The notes: generated from the letters alone by a model not told the origin. A stretch of 30,178 bases of DNA from 13-2-20CM-68-14 sp036378475 (GCA_036378475.1 DASUWJ010000091.1:1-30178), one strand, 5' to 3'. Positions 1-8,005 are shown, numbered from the stretch's first letter. Made by a program: numbers and translations.

Positions 1-1370
1 CCGGATCGGGCGCGTGCGGGGATCGCGAAGGCGGCGAGCGCCCCCAGGCCGACGACTCCGGCACCGACCCAGACCGCGGGCAGCATTCCGTCCACGAAAT
101 GCTGCGGCGCTCCATACCCGCCGTAGCGCGAGAAGATCGAGGCGAGCACGGCGACCCCGAAGACACCGCCGAGCTCACGGATCGCGTTCTGGGCGCCCGA
201 GGCCTGACCCTCTTCCTCGGGCCGGACCGCACTGAGGACGACGTTCGCGACCGGGGCGAAGAAGAGCGCCATCCCGATCCCGCTCACGAAGAAAGGCGCG
301 ACCAGCGAGCTGTAGGCCGCAGTCGGGGCCGAGACCGCCGCGATCCAGCCGATCCCGATCGCTTGTAGGGTCAGCCCGGCGGCCATCAGGCGCTGACCGC
401 CGATCCGGTCCGAGAGCGCGCCTGCGATCGGGGCGACGAAGATCGGCATAGCAGTCCACGGCAGGATCCGCAGCCCGGCCTGCAGTGGCGAGTAGCCCTG
501 GACGGTCTGGAAGAACTGCGCCAGCAGGAAGATCGAGCCGAACATCCCGAAGAACATGAACAGCGAAGAGAGATTGGTCAGGGCGAAGGTGCGGTTACGG
601 AAGAAGCGCATCGGCAGCATCGGCGCCCGCGCGCGGAGCTCCCAGAGGACGAACAGCGCGAGCACGACCGAGCCGGCCGCCAGCGAGCCGACGATCTCGG
701 TGGAGCCCCAGCCGACGGTGTTGCCGCGGACGAGGCCCCAGACGATCCCGAACAGGCCGGCGCTCGCAAGTCCGAGCCCGCGCAGGTCGAGCCGGTCGGA
801 CGGGCCGTGCGTCTCGACCAGGCGGCTGAACGCGAGCGGCGCCAGCAGGAGCCCGATCGGGACGTTCAGCCAGAAGATCCACTGCCAGGAAAGACCTTGG
901 ACGACGGCACCGCCGACGAGTGGACCAATTGCGACGGCGAGACCGCCGATCCCGCCCCAGGCACCGAGCGCGAGCCCGCGCTTCTCCTTCGGAACGGCCG
1001 CGGACAGGATCGTCAGGGTCAGCGGGGTGACGATCGCCCCGCCAATCCCCTGCAGCCCGCGCGCGAGGTCGAGTGCCGTCGCACTCGTCGAGAGCGCGGC
1101 CGCGGCCGAGCCGAGCGTGAAGACGCCGACCCCGACCGTGAACATCAGCCGCCTCCCGAACCGGTCGCCCAGCGCAGCGCCCGTCAAAAGCAGGACGGCA
1201 AAGGTAAGCGTGTAGGCGTTGACGGTCCACTCGAGCTGGGTGATGGAGGCGTGCAGGTGGCGCCGGATCACCGGCAGCGCGGTCGTGACGACGAGGTTGT
1301 CGAGCGTGACCATGAACAGCGCGACCGACGTGATCGCAAACGTCCAGGGCGTGGAGAGGCGTTGGCTCAT
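1..1370 (-). CDS. MFS drug efflux transporter, DHA2 family (partial, C-terminus beyond window)
   Basis: The frame stays open from ATG 1370 to the window edge, at least 456 codons, so the last part of a roughly 480-520 residue, 14-helix antiporter is missing. An AGGAGG ribosome site lies 5 nt before the ATG. The N-terminus carries LDNLVVTTALPVI, a variant of the LDxTVVNVALP signature of EmrB/QacA-type multidrug pumps, and the loop motif GDRFGRR follows near residue 70. Alternating hydrophobic segments continue to the edge. The family exports hydrophobic drugs or dyes from the cytoplasm in exchange for protons; the substrate here is unknown. The gene follows a TetR gene on the same strand with a 45 bp gap that holds a copy of the TetR operator, so drug-responsive repression is likely. 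Confidence 0.88.
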   Translation of the reverse strand, partial: MSQRLSTPWTFAITSVALFMVTLDNLVVTTALPVIRRHLHASITQLEWTVNAYTLTFAVLLLTGAALGDRFGRRLMFTVGVGVFTLGSAAAALSTSATALDLARGLQGIGGAIVTPLTLTILSAAVPKEKRGLALGAWGGIGGLAVAIGPLVGGAVVQGLSWQWIFWLNVPIGLLLAPLAFSRLVETHGPSDRLDLRGLGLASAGLFGIVWGLVRGNTVGWGSTEIVGSLAAGSVVLALFVLWELRARAPMLPMRFFRNRTFALTNLSSLFMFFGMFGSIFLLAQFFQTVQGYSPLQAGLRILPWTAMPIFVAPIAGALSDRIGGQRLMAAGLTLQAIGIGWIAAVSAPTAAYSSLVAPFFVSGIGMALFFAPVANVVLSAVRPEEEGQASGAQNAIRELGGVFGVAVLASIFSRYGGYGAPQHFVDGMLPAVWVGAGVVGLGALAAFAIPARARS

Positions 1371-1383
1371 GGTTCCTCCTCTT

Positions 1384-1402
1384 ATGTGAGTAGTCACTTA
1401 CT
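1384..1402. promoter_or_regulatory. TetR operator copy O1 (before the efflux gene)
   Basis: The minus strand reads AGTAAGTGACTACTCACAT. It matches 16 of 19 positions of the site upstream of tetR (1972-1990, AGTAAGTTACTACTTACTT on the plus strand). It lies between the tetR stop and the AGGAGG of the efflux gene. The left half AGTAAGT is intact; the right half is degenerate, so this may be the weaker site. Confidence 0.6.
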
Positions 1403-1415
1403 CCGGCGGGAAAAA

Positions 1416-1967
1416 TTAGCTCGGTTTGCAGCCCGAGACGAGCCGCTCGGCCCAGGGTTCGTCGAGGGTTTGCAGGCCCATCGAGGCGATCACGTTCAGG
1501 AGCATGCCCATCGAGAAGAAGCGGCTGATCTCCTCCGGAGGCAGGCCTGAGACCCGCTCGGCGTAGGCGACGAGGTCGCCGTAGCCATTGCGGACGACCG
1601 CGCGGATCTCCTCGTCGTCGCAAGCCGCGTAGGCCTGCATCTGGCCACGCAACCGGGTCCGGTCGGGTAGCAGCTCCTCCACGTAGGCCTTGCCCATCGC
1701 CGCCAGCGCCTCGGCGCCGCGCTTGCCCTCGGCGGCGCGCTGAAAGAGCTCGAGCGTCTCGCGAAAGCAGCGGCTGACGACGGCCGTGAAGAGCTCCTTC
1801 TTCGTCCCGAAGAGACGGAAGACATACGGCTGGGAGATACCGGCCTTGGCGGCGATCGCCTCGGTCGAGGCACCGCTCAGGCCGTGCGCCGCGAACTCCT
1901 CGAGCGCGGCGTCGAGGACGGCCTCACGCCGCTCCCCGGCCGTCTTGCGGGTCGTGGTCGCGCTCAC
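1416..1967 (-). CDS. TetR/AcrR family transcriptional repressor
   Basis: A 183-residue protein of usual TetR length. The N-terminal helix-turn-helix spans about residues 12-58, with the characteristic GISQPYVFRLFGTKKELF stretch in the recognition helix region. The C-terminal part is an all-alpha ligand-binding domain with no identifiable ligand. The start is GTG 1967, with a TAACTT -10 box 7 nt upstream and a perfect TTGACA -35, so the mRNA is probably leaderless. Operator copies sit both over its own promoter and before the downstream efflux pump, which implies autorepression and control of the pump. It is read in the same direction as the pump and as the aminotransferase upstream, but the operator-promoter makes it a separate unit. 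Confidence 0.92.
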   Translation of the reverse strand: MSATTTRKTAGERREAVLDAALEEFAAHGLSGASTEAIAAKAGISQPYVFRLFGTKKELFTAVVSRCFRETLELFQRAAEGKRGAEALAAMGKAYVEELLPDRTRLRGQMQAYAACDDEEIRAVVRNGYGDLVAYAERVSGLPPEEISRFFSMGMLLNVIASMGLQTLDEPWAERLVSGCKPS

Positions 1968-1969
1968 GC

Positions 1970-1995
1970 CTAGTAAGTTACTACTTACTTACTAG
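1970..1995. promoter_or_regulatory. TetR operator copy O2 (tetR autoregulation)
   Basis: Perfect 9-bp inverted arms CTAGTAAGT (1970-1978) and ACTTACTAG (1987-1995) flank 8 bp. A second, nested symmetry AGTAAGT-TACT-ACTTACT occupies 1972-1989. The element is strikingly AT-rich for this DNA. It lies between the -35 box and the start of tetR and includes the stop codon and last codons of the upstream aminotransferase gene. The core repeats before the efflux gene. Confidence 0.72.
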
Positions 1996-2004
1996 CTCTG
2001 TCAA
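1975..2004 (-). promoter_or_regulatory. tetR promoter
   Basis: On the minus strand a perfect TTGACA (-35, 2004-1999) is followed after 18 bp by TAACTT (-10, 1980-1975). Seven nt further is GTG 1967, which puts the predicted transcription start at or next to the start codon. The -35 lies inside the 3' end of the aminotransferase gene. A repressor on the overlapping dyad would block it. Confidence 0.6.
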
Positions 2005-3108
2005 GCCTTCGGCGACGCGGTCGAGCTCGAGCTCGGAGAGCTGCGTGTGGAAGGGCAGCGCGATCGCCCGCTCGAAGACGCGCGAGGCGCCGGGGAACTC
2101 GCCCTGGTCGCGGTAGGCGGCCAGCCGGTGCAGCGCGTAGGTTCCGATCTGGGCCTCGATCCCCCGCCGGCGCAGCTCCGCGATCTTCTCGGCGGCCCCG
2201 TCGACCTGGATCACGTAGGCCTGCCAGCCGTGGACGTCGCCCTCGTCGGCCGAGGGCGTCTCGACGAGGCCGCGGAGCCGCGCCGTGTAACCGTCGGCGA
2301 CGCGGGCGCGCGCTTCGAGCAGCTCCTCCAAGCGCGCGAGCTGCGGGATCCCGACCGCGCAGAGGATGTCGGAGAGGCGGTAGTTGAAGCCGGGCAGCTC
2401 GATCTCGAACTCGCCCCCGGGCTCGATCCCGTGGTGACGCAGGCGCCGGACGGAGTCGGCCAGCTCGGGGTCGTCCGCCGTGACCGCGCCGCCCTCGCCG
2501 GTCGTGACGATCTTGCGCGGATGGAACGAGAGACAGCCGAGGGCGCCCAGGCCGCCGCAGGGCCGGCCCCGGCGCCTCGCCCCGAGCGCGCCGGCCGCGT
2601 CCTCCAGCACGGGGACGTCCTGCGGTAGCTGCTCGAACCGCGCCGGGCGCCCGAAGAGATCGACCGCGATGATCGCCTTCGTCCGCGGCCCGGGCGCGAG
2701 CCGCTCCGGATCGAGGTTCATCGTCGCTGGATCGACGTCGACGAGCACCGGCCTGGCGCCCACGAGCGAGACGACGTTGGCCGTGGCGGGAAACGTGTAG
2801 GCAGGAAGCAGCACCTCGTCGCCGGGTCCGATGCCGAGCGCGAGCACGGCAAGGTGCAGACCGGCTGTCCCCGACGAGACGGCGATCGCGTGCCTCGTAG
2901 CGCAGGCCCGCGCGAGAGCCGTCTCAAACTCCGCCACCTTCGGGCCCATCGTCAGCTGACCGCTCCGCAGCACCTCGGCGACCGCCTCGGCCTCCGCCGT
3001 CCCGAGATCGGGCCGACCGAGCCGGATCGGCTCCGCGGAGCGGCCGTCTCCACCCGGTTCGCGGGAGGAGGCCAGCTCTCGCCGCCCTCCTGGTCCTGCC
3101 GGGCTCAC
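1981..3108 (-). CDS. DegT/DnrJ/EryC1/StrS family sugar aminotransferase
   Basis: PLP-dependent transfer of an amino group, normally from glutamate, to a nucleotide-linked keto sugar. From GTG 3108 the protein has 375 residues, typical of the family. Visible features are SSGTAGLHLA in the PLP phosphate region, EDAAGALGA with the Asp (about 170) that contacts the PLP ring, and FHPRKIVTTGEGG with the Schiff-base Lys near 199. The frame is open further upstream to 3306 but overlaps the epimerase gene with low-complexity Arg/Ser/Gly sequence, so a start after 3170 is preferred. GTG 3108 is the only standard start I found there and has no clear ribosome site. The epimerase lies 61 bp upstream on the same strand, which suggests a joint role in making an amino sugar for the polysaccharide genes. 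Confidence 0.88.
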   Translation of the reverse strand: MSPAGPGGRRELASSREPGGDGRSAEPIRLGRPDLGTAEAEAVAEVLRSGQLTMGPKVAEFETALARACATRHAIAVSSGTAGLHLAVLALGIGPGDEVLLPAYTFPATANVVSLVGARPVLVDVDPATMNLDPERLAPGPRTKAIIAVDLFGRPARFEQLPQDVPVLEDAAGALGARRRGRPCGGLGALGCLSFHPRKIVTTGEGGAVTADDPELADSVRRLRHHGIEPGGEFEIELPGFNYRLSDILCAVGIPQLARLEELLEARARVADGYTARLRGLVETPSADEGDVHGWQAYVIQVDGAAEKIAELRRRGIEAQIGTYALHRLAAYRDQGEFPGASRVFERAIALPFHTQLSELELDRVAEGLTELVSK

Positions 3109-3169
3109 CCGGGCGGGAAACCAGGGGGAAGAGCCCGCAGGCTCAGCCCCCCGCCCTGCCGCCCTGCGC

Positions 3170-4141
3170 TCACGCGATCGCCGGCGCCTTCGCCCTGTAC
3201 CAGGCGATCGTTCGGGCCAGGCCCTCGTCGAGATCGACCCTGGCCTCGAAGCCGAGCGCCTCCCGGGCCTTCTCGACGTTGGGGATCCTGAGCTCGACGT
3301 CGGCATAGTGGAGCGGCTGGAAGACGATCTCCCCCTGCGAGCCGGTCAGCCGCTTCACCCGCTGGGCGAGATCGAAGATCGTCACCGCCGAGCGGGCGTT
3401 CCCGACGTTGAAGGTCTGGCCGACCGCTTCCTCTCGCTCGAGACAAAGGAGCAGCGCCTCGACCATGTCGTCGACGTAGCACCAGGCGCGGATCTGCGAG
3501 CCGTCGCCGTGGATCGTCAGGTCTCGTCCGGCGAGCGCCGCCTCGATGAAGGCGCGGATCGCTCCGCCGCCGATCTGGCCCGGGCCGTAGACGTTGAATG
3601 GCCGGACCGTGACGACCGGGATGCCGAACTCCTCCCGGTAGGCATGGGCCATGTGCTCGCCCGCGAGCTTCGAGACGGCGTAGGTCCAGCGAGCCTCCCC
3701 GACCGAACCGATCGTCGAGACGTGCCCCTCGCGCACGTTGAAGGCGTGCGTGCCGAACACCTCGCTCGTCGAGAACTCGACCAGGCGCTCGACCGGCTCC
3801 GGGTTCGCAAGTGCTGCCTCGAGCACGTTGTAGGTGCCGATCAGGTTGACGCGCATCGTCCGGACCGGGCTTTCGCGGACGGTGTCGACACCGGCGATCG
3901 CGGCTAGGTGGACGACGTGCGTCACACCTTGCGCCGCCTCGCGCACGGCCTCGGCATCGAGCACGTCGGCCTGGATGAAGGTGAGGTTGGGATGCTCCGC
4001 CAGCTCGGTGCCCGAGAGGGCGTCGCGGTGCAGGTTGTCGAGCGCGATCAGCTCGTTGTCCTCGACCAGGCGTCGGGCCAGCATCGAGCCGATGAAGCCC
4101 GCACCGCCTGTGAGCAGGATGCGCTTCCCGGTCAGCGCCAC
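3170..4141 (-). CDS. NAD-dependent epimerase/dehydratase, extended SDR family
   Basis: A 323-residue Rossmann protein acting on nucleotide sugars. The NAD-binding motif GGAGFIG is at residues 12-18, LDNLH follows the second strand, the catalytic Ser/Thr is in FSTSEVFG (about 123-130), and the YxxxK pair is Tyr154/Lys158 in TYAVSK. PFNVYGPG and IRAWCYVDDMVEAL are typical of UDP-glucose 4-epimerase, UDP-glucuronate decarboxylase and dTDP-glucose dehydratase relatives; which reaction it performs cannot be read here. GTG 4141 was chosen because the Rossmann fold begins directly after it and a TAGACT box lies 7 nt upstream. The open frame extends to an ATG at 4228 with unlikely sequence. It is divergent from the ATP-grasp gene and is followed by the aminotransferase. 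Confidence 0.9.
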   Translation of the reverse strand: MALTGKRILLTGGAGFIGSMLARRLVEDNELIALDNLHRDALSGTELAEHPNLTFIQADVLDAEAVREAAQGVTHVVHLAAIAGVDTVRESPVRTMRVNLIGTYNVLEAALANPEPVERLVEFSTSEVFGTHAFNVREGHVSTIGSVGEARWTYAVSKLAGEHMAHAYREEFGIPVVTVRPFNVYGPGQIGGGAIRAFIEAALAGRDLTIHGDGSQIRAWCYVDDMVEALLLCLEREEAVGQTFNVGNARSAVTIFDLAQRVKRLTGSQGEIVFQPLHYADVELRIPNVEKAREALGFEARVDLDEGLARTIAWYRAKAPAIA

Positions 4142-4148
4142 GGCGGCG

Positions 4149-4154
4149 AGTCTA
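4149..4154 (-). promoter_or_regulatory. -10 box of epimerase gene (leaderless type)
   Basis: Minus strand TAGACT, 7 nt before GTG 4141. The 13-mer CTAGACTCGCCGC around it recurs before the Ig-protein gene near 10331-10343. No good -35 is visible. Confidence 0.45.
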
Positions 4155-4161
4155 GCGGCGG

Positions 4162-5526
4162 GTGAACGGCAGGCCTGACGCCTCGGCGCCGTTAGCATCG
4201 CGCACGGCACCGCCCCGGTGCCTGCCATGGCCGTGGCGCGGGTCTCGCCCGCGGCGGCTTCAGCCGGTCGAGGGAGACACGGTCGAGAGGATCGCCGACA
4301 GGAAGCGACGCGGGATCGAGGGAACCGTCCTCTTCGTCGGCGCGGGCGAGCACCAGCGGCGCGCGATCCGCCAGGCGCAGGAGCTGGGCCTGCGGGTCGT
4401 CGCCGTCGACAGGGATGCCGAGGCGCTCGGGCTCGAGCTCGCGGACGTCGCCGAGGTGGTGGACTTCGCGGACGCCGCCTCGGTCACCGAGGTCGGGCGG
4501 CGCAACTCCGTCGACGGCGTGCTCACGATCTCGGCCGATCGCGCCGTTCCCGTGGTGGCGGCGGTCGCCGAGGCGCTCGGGTTACCGGGGATCGGCACGG
4601 AGACCGCCCACCTGATGACGCACAAGGTGGCGATGCGGCGGCGGTTCGCAGAGGCGGGGGTGCCGCAGCCCCGCTTTGCGGCCGCCCGGTCGCTGCACGA
4701 GGCCTACGCCGCGGTCGAGACCGTGGGCTATCCGGCGGTGCTGAAGCCGGCCGACTCGGGCGGACAGCGCGGCGTCTTCCTGCTTCGCTCGGACGAGGAG
4801 CTCGAGGCGAGCCTGCACGCGGCGCTGGCCGAGTCGCCGAGCGGCGAGGCGATCGTCGAGGGCTACCACGAGGGACTGGAGCTGAACGGGCTGGCGGTCG
4901 TCCGGGGCGGTTCCGTGACCCCGCTGACGCTGTCCGACCGGCTGCGCCCGCCCGGGATCGGCTTCGGCGTCGGCTGGATCCACGTCTACCCCTCGCGCCT
5001 GTTCGCCGACCCGCTGGCGGAGGCCGAGCAGGCCGCGATCTCGGCCGTGCACGCGCTCGGATTGCGGGACGGGATCGCGTTCCCGCAGCTGATCGTGGGC
5101 GAGGACGGGCACCCCCTCCTCGTCGAGTGCGCCGCGCGCGTCCCGGGCGGACAGATGGCCGACCTCGCTACCCATGCGGTTGGAGTCGATCTCGTCCAGG
5201 TGGCGCTACGGCAGGCGCTCGGGCTCGAGGTGCCGGACGAGCTGGTGACGCCCCGCTTCCAGCAGCCGCTCGCGATCAGGTTCCTGACGGCCGAGCCGGG
5301 GCCTCTGCCGACCGGGAAGGTGGCCCGAATCGGCCCGCTCGACAAGGTGCTCGCCTTCCCCGGCGTCGTCCAGGCCGAGACGTACTTGCGCCTCGGCGAA
5401 ACGATCAGGCCCGTGCGCCTCGATGCCGACCGCCGCGGCTACGTGATCGCGGTCGGCGACACGAACGTCGAGGCACTCGAGCGGGCCGAGGCGGCCGCCA
5501 CGCTCCTGGACATCGGCGTCGAGTGA
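4162..5526 (+). CDS. ATP-grasp domain carboxylate ligase
   Basis: A protein of up to 454 residues. After an unusual basic, proline-rich N-terminus (about 1-53) comes a Rossmann-like preATP-grasp domain (TVLFVGAGEHQRRA, about 55-68). The ATP-grasp fold follows, with HKVAMRRRFAEAGVP, a nucleotide-binding segment YPAVLKPADSGGQRGV (about 193-208), EAIVEGYHEG, and a metal-binding end VECAARVPGGQM. Relatives such as carbamoyl-phosphate synthase, PurT and amino-acid ligases activate a carboxylate as acyl phosphate and join it to an amine. The substrate is not predictable; beside amino-sugar genes, amidation of a sugar or attachment of an amino acid is a guess. GTG 4162 is the only standard in-frame start, but it lies before a TAGCAT box and a hairpin, so the real start is uncertain. 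Glycosyltransferase and flippase genes follow. Confidence 0.82.
   Translation: MNGRPDASAPLASRTAPPRCLPWPWRGSRPRRLQPVEGDTVERIADRKRRGIEGTVLFVGAGEHQRRAIRQAQELGLRVVAVDRDAEALGLELADVAEVVDFADAASVTEVGRRNSVDGVLTISADRAVPVVAAVAEALGLPGIGTETAHLMTHKVAMRRRFAEAGVPQPRFAAARSLHEAYAAVETVGYPAVLKPADSGGQRGVFLLRSDEELEASLHAALAESPSGEAIVEGYHEGLELNGLAVVRGGSVTPLTLSDRLRPPGIGFGVGWIHVYPSRLFADPLAEAEQAAISAVHALGLRDGIAFPQLIVGEDGHPLLVECAARVPGGQMADLATHAVGVDLVQVALRQALGLEVPDELVTPRFQQPLAIRFLTAEPGPLPTGKVARIGPLDKVLAFPGVVQAETYLRLGETIRPVRLDADRRGYVIAVGDTNVEALERAEAAATLLDIGVE
4193..4198 (+). promoter_or_regulatory. Possible -10 box for the ATP-grasp/glycosyltransferase/flippase genes
   Basis: TAGCAT fits the TANNNT pattern seen before other genes here. 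Transcription would begin near 4205, at the edge of the 4206-4222 hairpin. This conflicts with a start at GTG 4162. Confidence 0.3.
4206..4222. promoter_or_regulatory. Perfect GC-rich hairpin in the divergent region
   Basis: GGCACCG-CCC-CGGTGCC, a 7-bp perfect stem with a 3-nt loop, between the divergent epimerase and ATP-grasp genes. It could be an operator or a structure at the mRNA 5' end. If the ATP-grasp protein really starts at 4162, it is coding sequence. Confidence 0.4.
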
Positions 5527-5617
5527 GCGGCGGCGTCCCCCACTCACGGGCCCGGCGCGGGCGTGCACCCGGTACCCGGAGCGCGCGCCCGGGACGCCAC
5601 TCCTTCGGTCAGGTCGA

Positions 5618-6553
5618 GTGGGACTCCGGGTAACACACTGCCCGGTCAACTTCGCCGGGATCGGCTGGACGAACGTCGAGGCGCTGCGCCGGAAGGGACT
5701 TGACGCCCGCCTGGTCGTCTTCGAGACCCATCCCGCCCACCCCGAGGCCGACGAAGACCTCGCCCTGCCGGCCGGCCCCTTCCTGTGGCGGCAGGCGCTT
5801 CAGCTACGGGCGCTCGCGCGGCTCCTGCCGACCACCGACGTCTTCCACTTCTACTTCGGGCTGACCCTGGTGCCGAAGCGCCTGCAGTTCCCGATCCTCC
5901 ACGCCAGCCGCAAGAAATCGGTCTTCCATTTCCTCGGCTCGGACATCCGGGGCAAGTCGCGCGTAGAGCTCGCCTACGGCGGCCTCGCCGACGCCCAGAT
6001 CGTCGGCTCCTACGACGCGGCCCGCTGGATCCCCGAGGCGGAGGTCATTCCACCCGGAATCGACCTCTCCGGGATCGAGCCGGTCCCCCCGCGCCGCGAA
6101 GGCCCGCTCCGGGTCGCGCACGCCGCCCTCTCCCGGCGCCGCAAGGGAACCGATGCGATCGCCGCCGCCTGCGCGGAGCTCGGGGTCGAGCTCGACCTGA
6201 TCGAGCAGGTCCGCCACGACGAGGTCGGGCGGCGGATCGCAGCGGCCGACGTCGTTGTCGACCAGCTCGTCGTCGGCTGGTACGGGCTGTTCGCGATCGA
6301 GGCGATGGCCTACGGCAAGCCCGTGCTCGGCTACATCCACCAGGAGGCCGCCGAGCGCACGGCCGAGGAGTTCGGGGCCGAGCTGCCGATCCTCGGCACG
6401 ACCGCGGAGACCCTGGCGGGCGACCTGCGCCTGCTGCTCGCCGACGGGGACGAGCGGCTGCGCCGCGGCGCCGCGAGCCGAGCCTACGTCGAGCGGGTTC
6501 ACGACGTGAACCTGATGGCCGACCGCCTGATCGACATCTACAGTCGGCTCTAG
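5618..6553 (+). CDS. Glycosyltransferase, GT4-like (GT-B fold)
   Basis: A 311-residue predicted cytoplasmic or membrane-associated sugar transferase. The C-terminal half has the retaining GT4 signature around GLFAIEAMAYGKPVLG (about 226-241), where the EAMAxGKPV part binds the donor nucleotide sugar. VIPPGIDLS near 142-150 marks the linker between Rossmann halves. It is short for the family (usually 350-400 residues); the N-terminal half begins abruptly at GLRVTHCPVNFAGIGWTN without the usual long Gly-rich loop. GTG 5618 has AGG about 5 nt upstream. It lies 91 bp after the ATP-grasp gene and its stop directly abuts the flippase start, so the three are probably cotranscribed. It likely adds one sugar of the exported glycan. 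Confidence 0.85.
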   Translation: MGLRVTHCPVNFAGIGWTNVEALRRKGLDARLVVFETHPAHPEADEDLALPAGPFLWRQALQLRALARLLPTTDVFHFYFGLTLVPKRLQFPILHASRKKSVFHFLGSDIRGKSRVELAYGGLADAQIVGSYDAARWIPEAEVIPPGIDLSGIEPVPPRREGPLRVAHAALSRRRKGTDAIAAACAELGVELDLIEQVRHDEVGRRIAAADVVVDQLVVGWYGLFAIEAMAYGKPVLGYIHQEAAERTAEEFGAELPILGTTAETLAGDLRLLLADGDERLRRGAASRAYVERVHDVNLMADRLIDIYSRL

Positions 6554-8005
6554 GTGCTCTCGGAGCAGCTCAGGCGGCTCACCTCGCAGTCCTTGATCTA
6601 CGGACTCGGCGGGCTGATCTCGCGGGTCTTGTCGGTCCTGCTGCTGCCGCTCTACACGAGTTACCTGCACGGGCAGGACTACGGCCGCGTCGAGACGCTG
6701 ACGGCGCTGATGGCGGTGCTCGTCGTCCTGCTTCGCCTGGGCCTCTCGAGCGCGTTCTTTCGCTTCTACTTCGACTCCAGCGACCTGGTGCAGCGTCTGC
6801 GGGTCGTTCGCACCTCCTTTTGGTTCACGATGGGAAGCGCCACCGTCGGCCTGGTCGCGGGCTCCCTCGCCGCCCAACCGATCGCCGATGCCCTCTCGCT
6901 CGGTCCCCACCAGGCCTGGCTCGTCCGGGCCGCCTTCGTCGGACTCTGGGCGCAGCTGAACTACGAACAGCTGACCTCGCTCTTTCGCGTCGAGGAGCGA
7001 CCGGTCCTCTTCACCCTCGCGACGCTCGCGAACCTGGTCGTGACCGTCGCCGCGACCGTCATCCTCGTCGTCTACTTCCACGAGCGCGCGCTCGGCGTCG
7101 TCGTCGGCAACTGGATCGGCACGCTCGCCGTCTACTTCGCTCTCCTCGCCCACCGGCGCTACCAGCTCGGCCTGGAGTTGGACCGCGGCTTGCTAGCGCG
7201 GATGAACCGCTTCGGGCTGCCGTTGGTGCCGGCGCAGCTCGCGATCTGGACGCTCAACTTTGCCGACCGGGTCTTCATCGCCAAGTTCAAGGGGCAGACC
7301 GAGGTCGGCCACTACTCGATCGGCGTCCGGATCGCCTCGGCGACGCTCCTTCTGCTGACCGCGTTTCGCCTCGCCTGGCCCGCCTTCGCCTATTCGATCG
7401 ATGATGAGCGCGAGGCCAAGCGGACGTACGGCTTCGTCCTCACCTACCTGCTCCTCTTTACCTGCTGGGTCTCGCTCGCGCTCGGCCTTCTGTCGCCGTG
7501 GCTCGTTCGCCTCCTGACCGGGCGGCCGGAGTTCTACTCGGGCGCCCGGGTCGTCGCCCTGCTCTCCTTCAGCGCCGCCGCCTGGGGCGCCTACACGGTG
7601 GTCGCGATCGGCGTCGGCCGCGCACGCCTGACGCAGTTCAACTGGGTTGTCTCGGGGGCGGCGGCAGTGATCAACTTCGGACTCTGCTTCGCGCTTGTCC
7701 CCCGCTACGGGATGATCGGCGCCGGCATCTCGGTTGCCGTGGCGATGGCGGCGATGTTCGTCCTGATGGCGGTCTATGCCCAGCGGGTCTACCCCGTGCC
7801 CTACCAGTGGCGCCGAATCACGCTCGTCGTCGCCTCGGCGGTCGGCATCACCGCCGCCGGACGGGCGCTCAACGTGCCGCTCGCGGGGGCGATCGCGTTG
7901 ACGCTCGCCTACCCGCTCATCCTGCTTCCGCTCGGCTTCTACCTGCCGGCGGAACGACGACGGCTGCTCGCGGTGGGACGCCGTCTCGTCGCTGCCGCTC
8001 GCTGA
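6554..8005 (+). CDS. Oligosaccharide flippase (Wzx/MATE-like polysaccharide biosynthesis protein)
   Basis: A 483-residue polytopic membrane protein with about 12-14 hydrophobic segments, the usual size for Wzx-type flippases. The N-terminus (SLIYGLGGLISRVLSVLLLPLY) is typical of the family, in which the first helix carries the Gly-rich SxxxxxGxxxxR pattern and LPLYTxYL follows. It would move lipid-linked oligosaccharide across the membrane. GTG 6554 immediately follows the TAG of the glycosyltransferase, indicating translational coupling. Its last 89 bp overlap, on the opposite strand, the end of the O-antigen ligase gene. Flippase and ligase together supply the export and polymerisation or transfer steps of a Wzx/Wzy-type pathway. 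Confidence 0.92.
   Translation: MLSEQLRRLTSQSLIYGLGGLISRVLSVLLLPLYTSYLHGQDYGRVETLTALMAVLVVLLRLGLSSAFFRFYFDSSDLVQRLRVVRTSFWFTMGSATVGLVAGSLAAQPIADALSLGPHQAWLVRAAFVGLWAQLNYEQLTSLFRVEERPVLFTLATLANLVVTVAATVILVVYFHERALGVVVGNWIGTLAVYFALLAHRRYQLGLELDRGLLARMNRFGLPLVPAQLAIWTLNFADRVFIAKFKGQTEVGHYSIGVRIASATLLLLTAFRLAWPAFAYSIDDEREAKRTYGFVLTYLLLFTCWVSLALGLLSPWLVRLLTGRPEFYSGARVVALLSFSAAAWGAYTVVAIGVGRARLTQFNWVVSGAAAVINFGLCFALVPRYGMIGAGISVAVAMAAMFVLMAVYAQRVYPVPYQWRRITLVVASAVGITAAGRALNVPLAGAIALTLAYPLILLPLGFYLPAERRRLLAVGRRLVAAAR

Noticed and set aside
5527..5617. GC-rich inverted sequences between the ATP-grasp and glycosyltransferase genes as a terminator
   Set aside because: The pairing CCCGGCGCG with CGCGCCCGGG is imperfect and widely spaced, there is no T-run, and the genes probably form one operon.
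5785..7404. Plus-strand 539-codon frame across the glycosyltransferase and flippase genes
   Set aside because: Out-of-frame shadow of both genes; Arg/Pro/Ala-rich, no hydrophobic or catalytic pattern.
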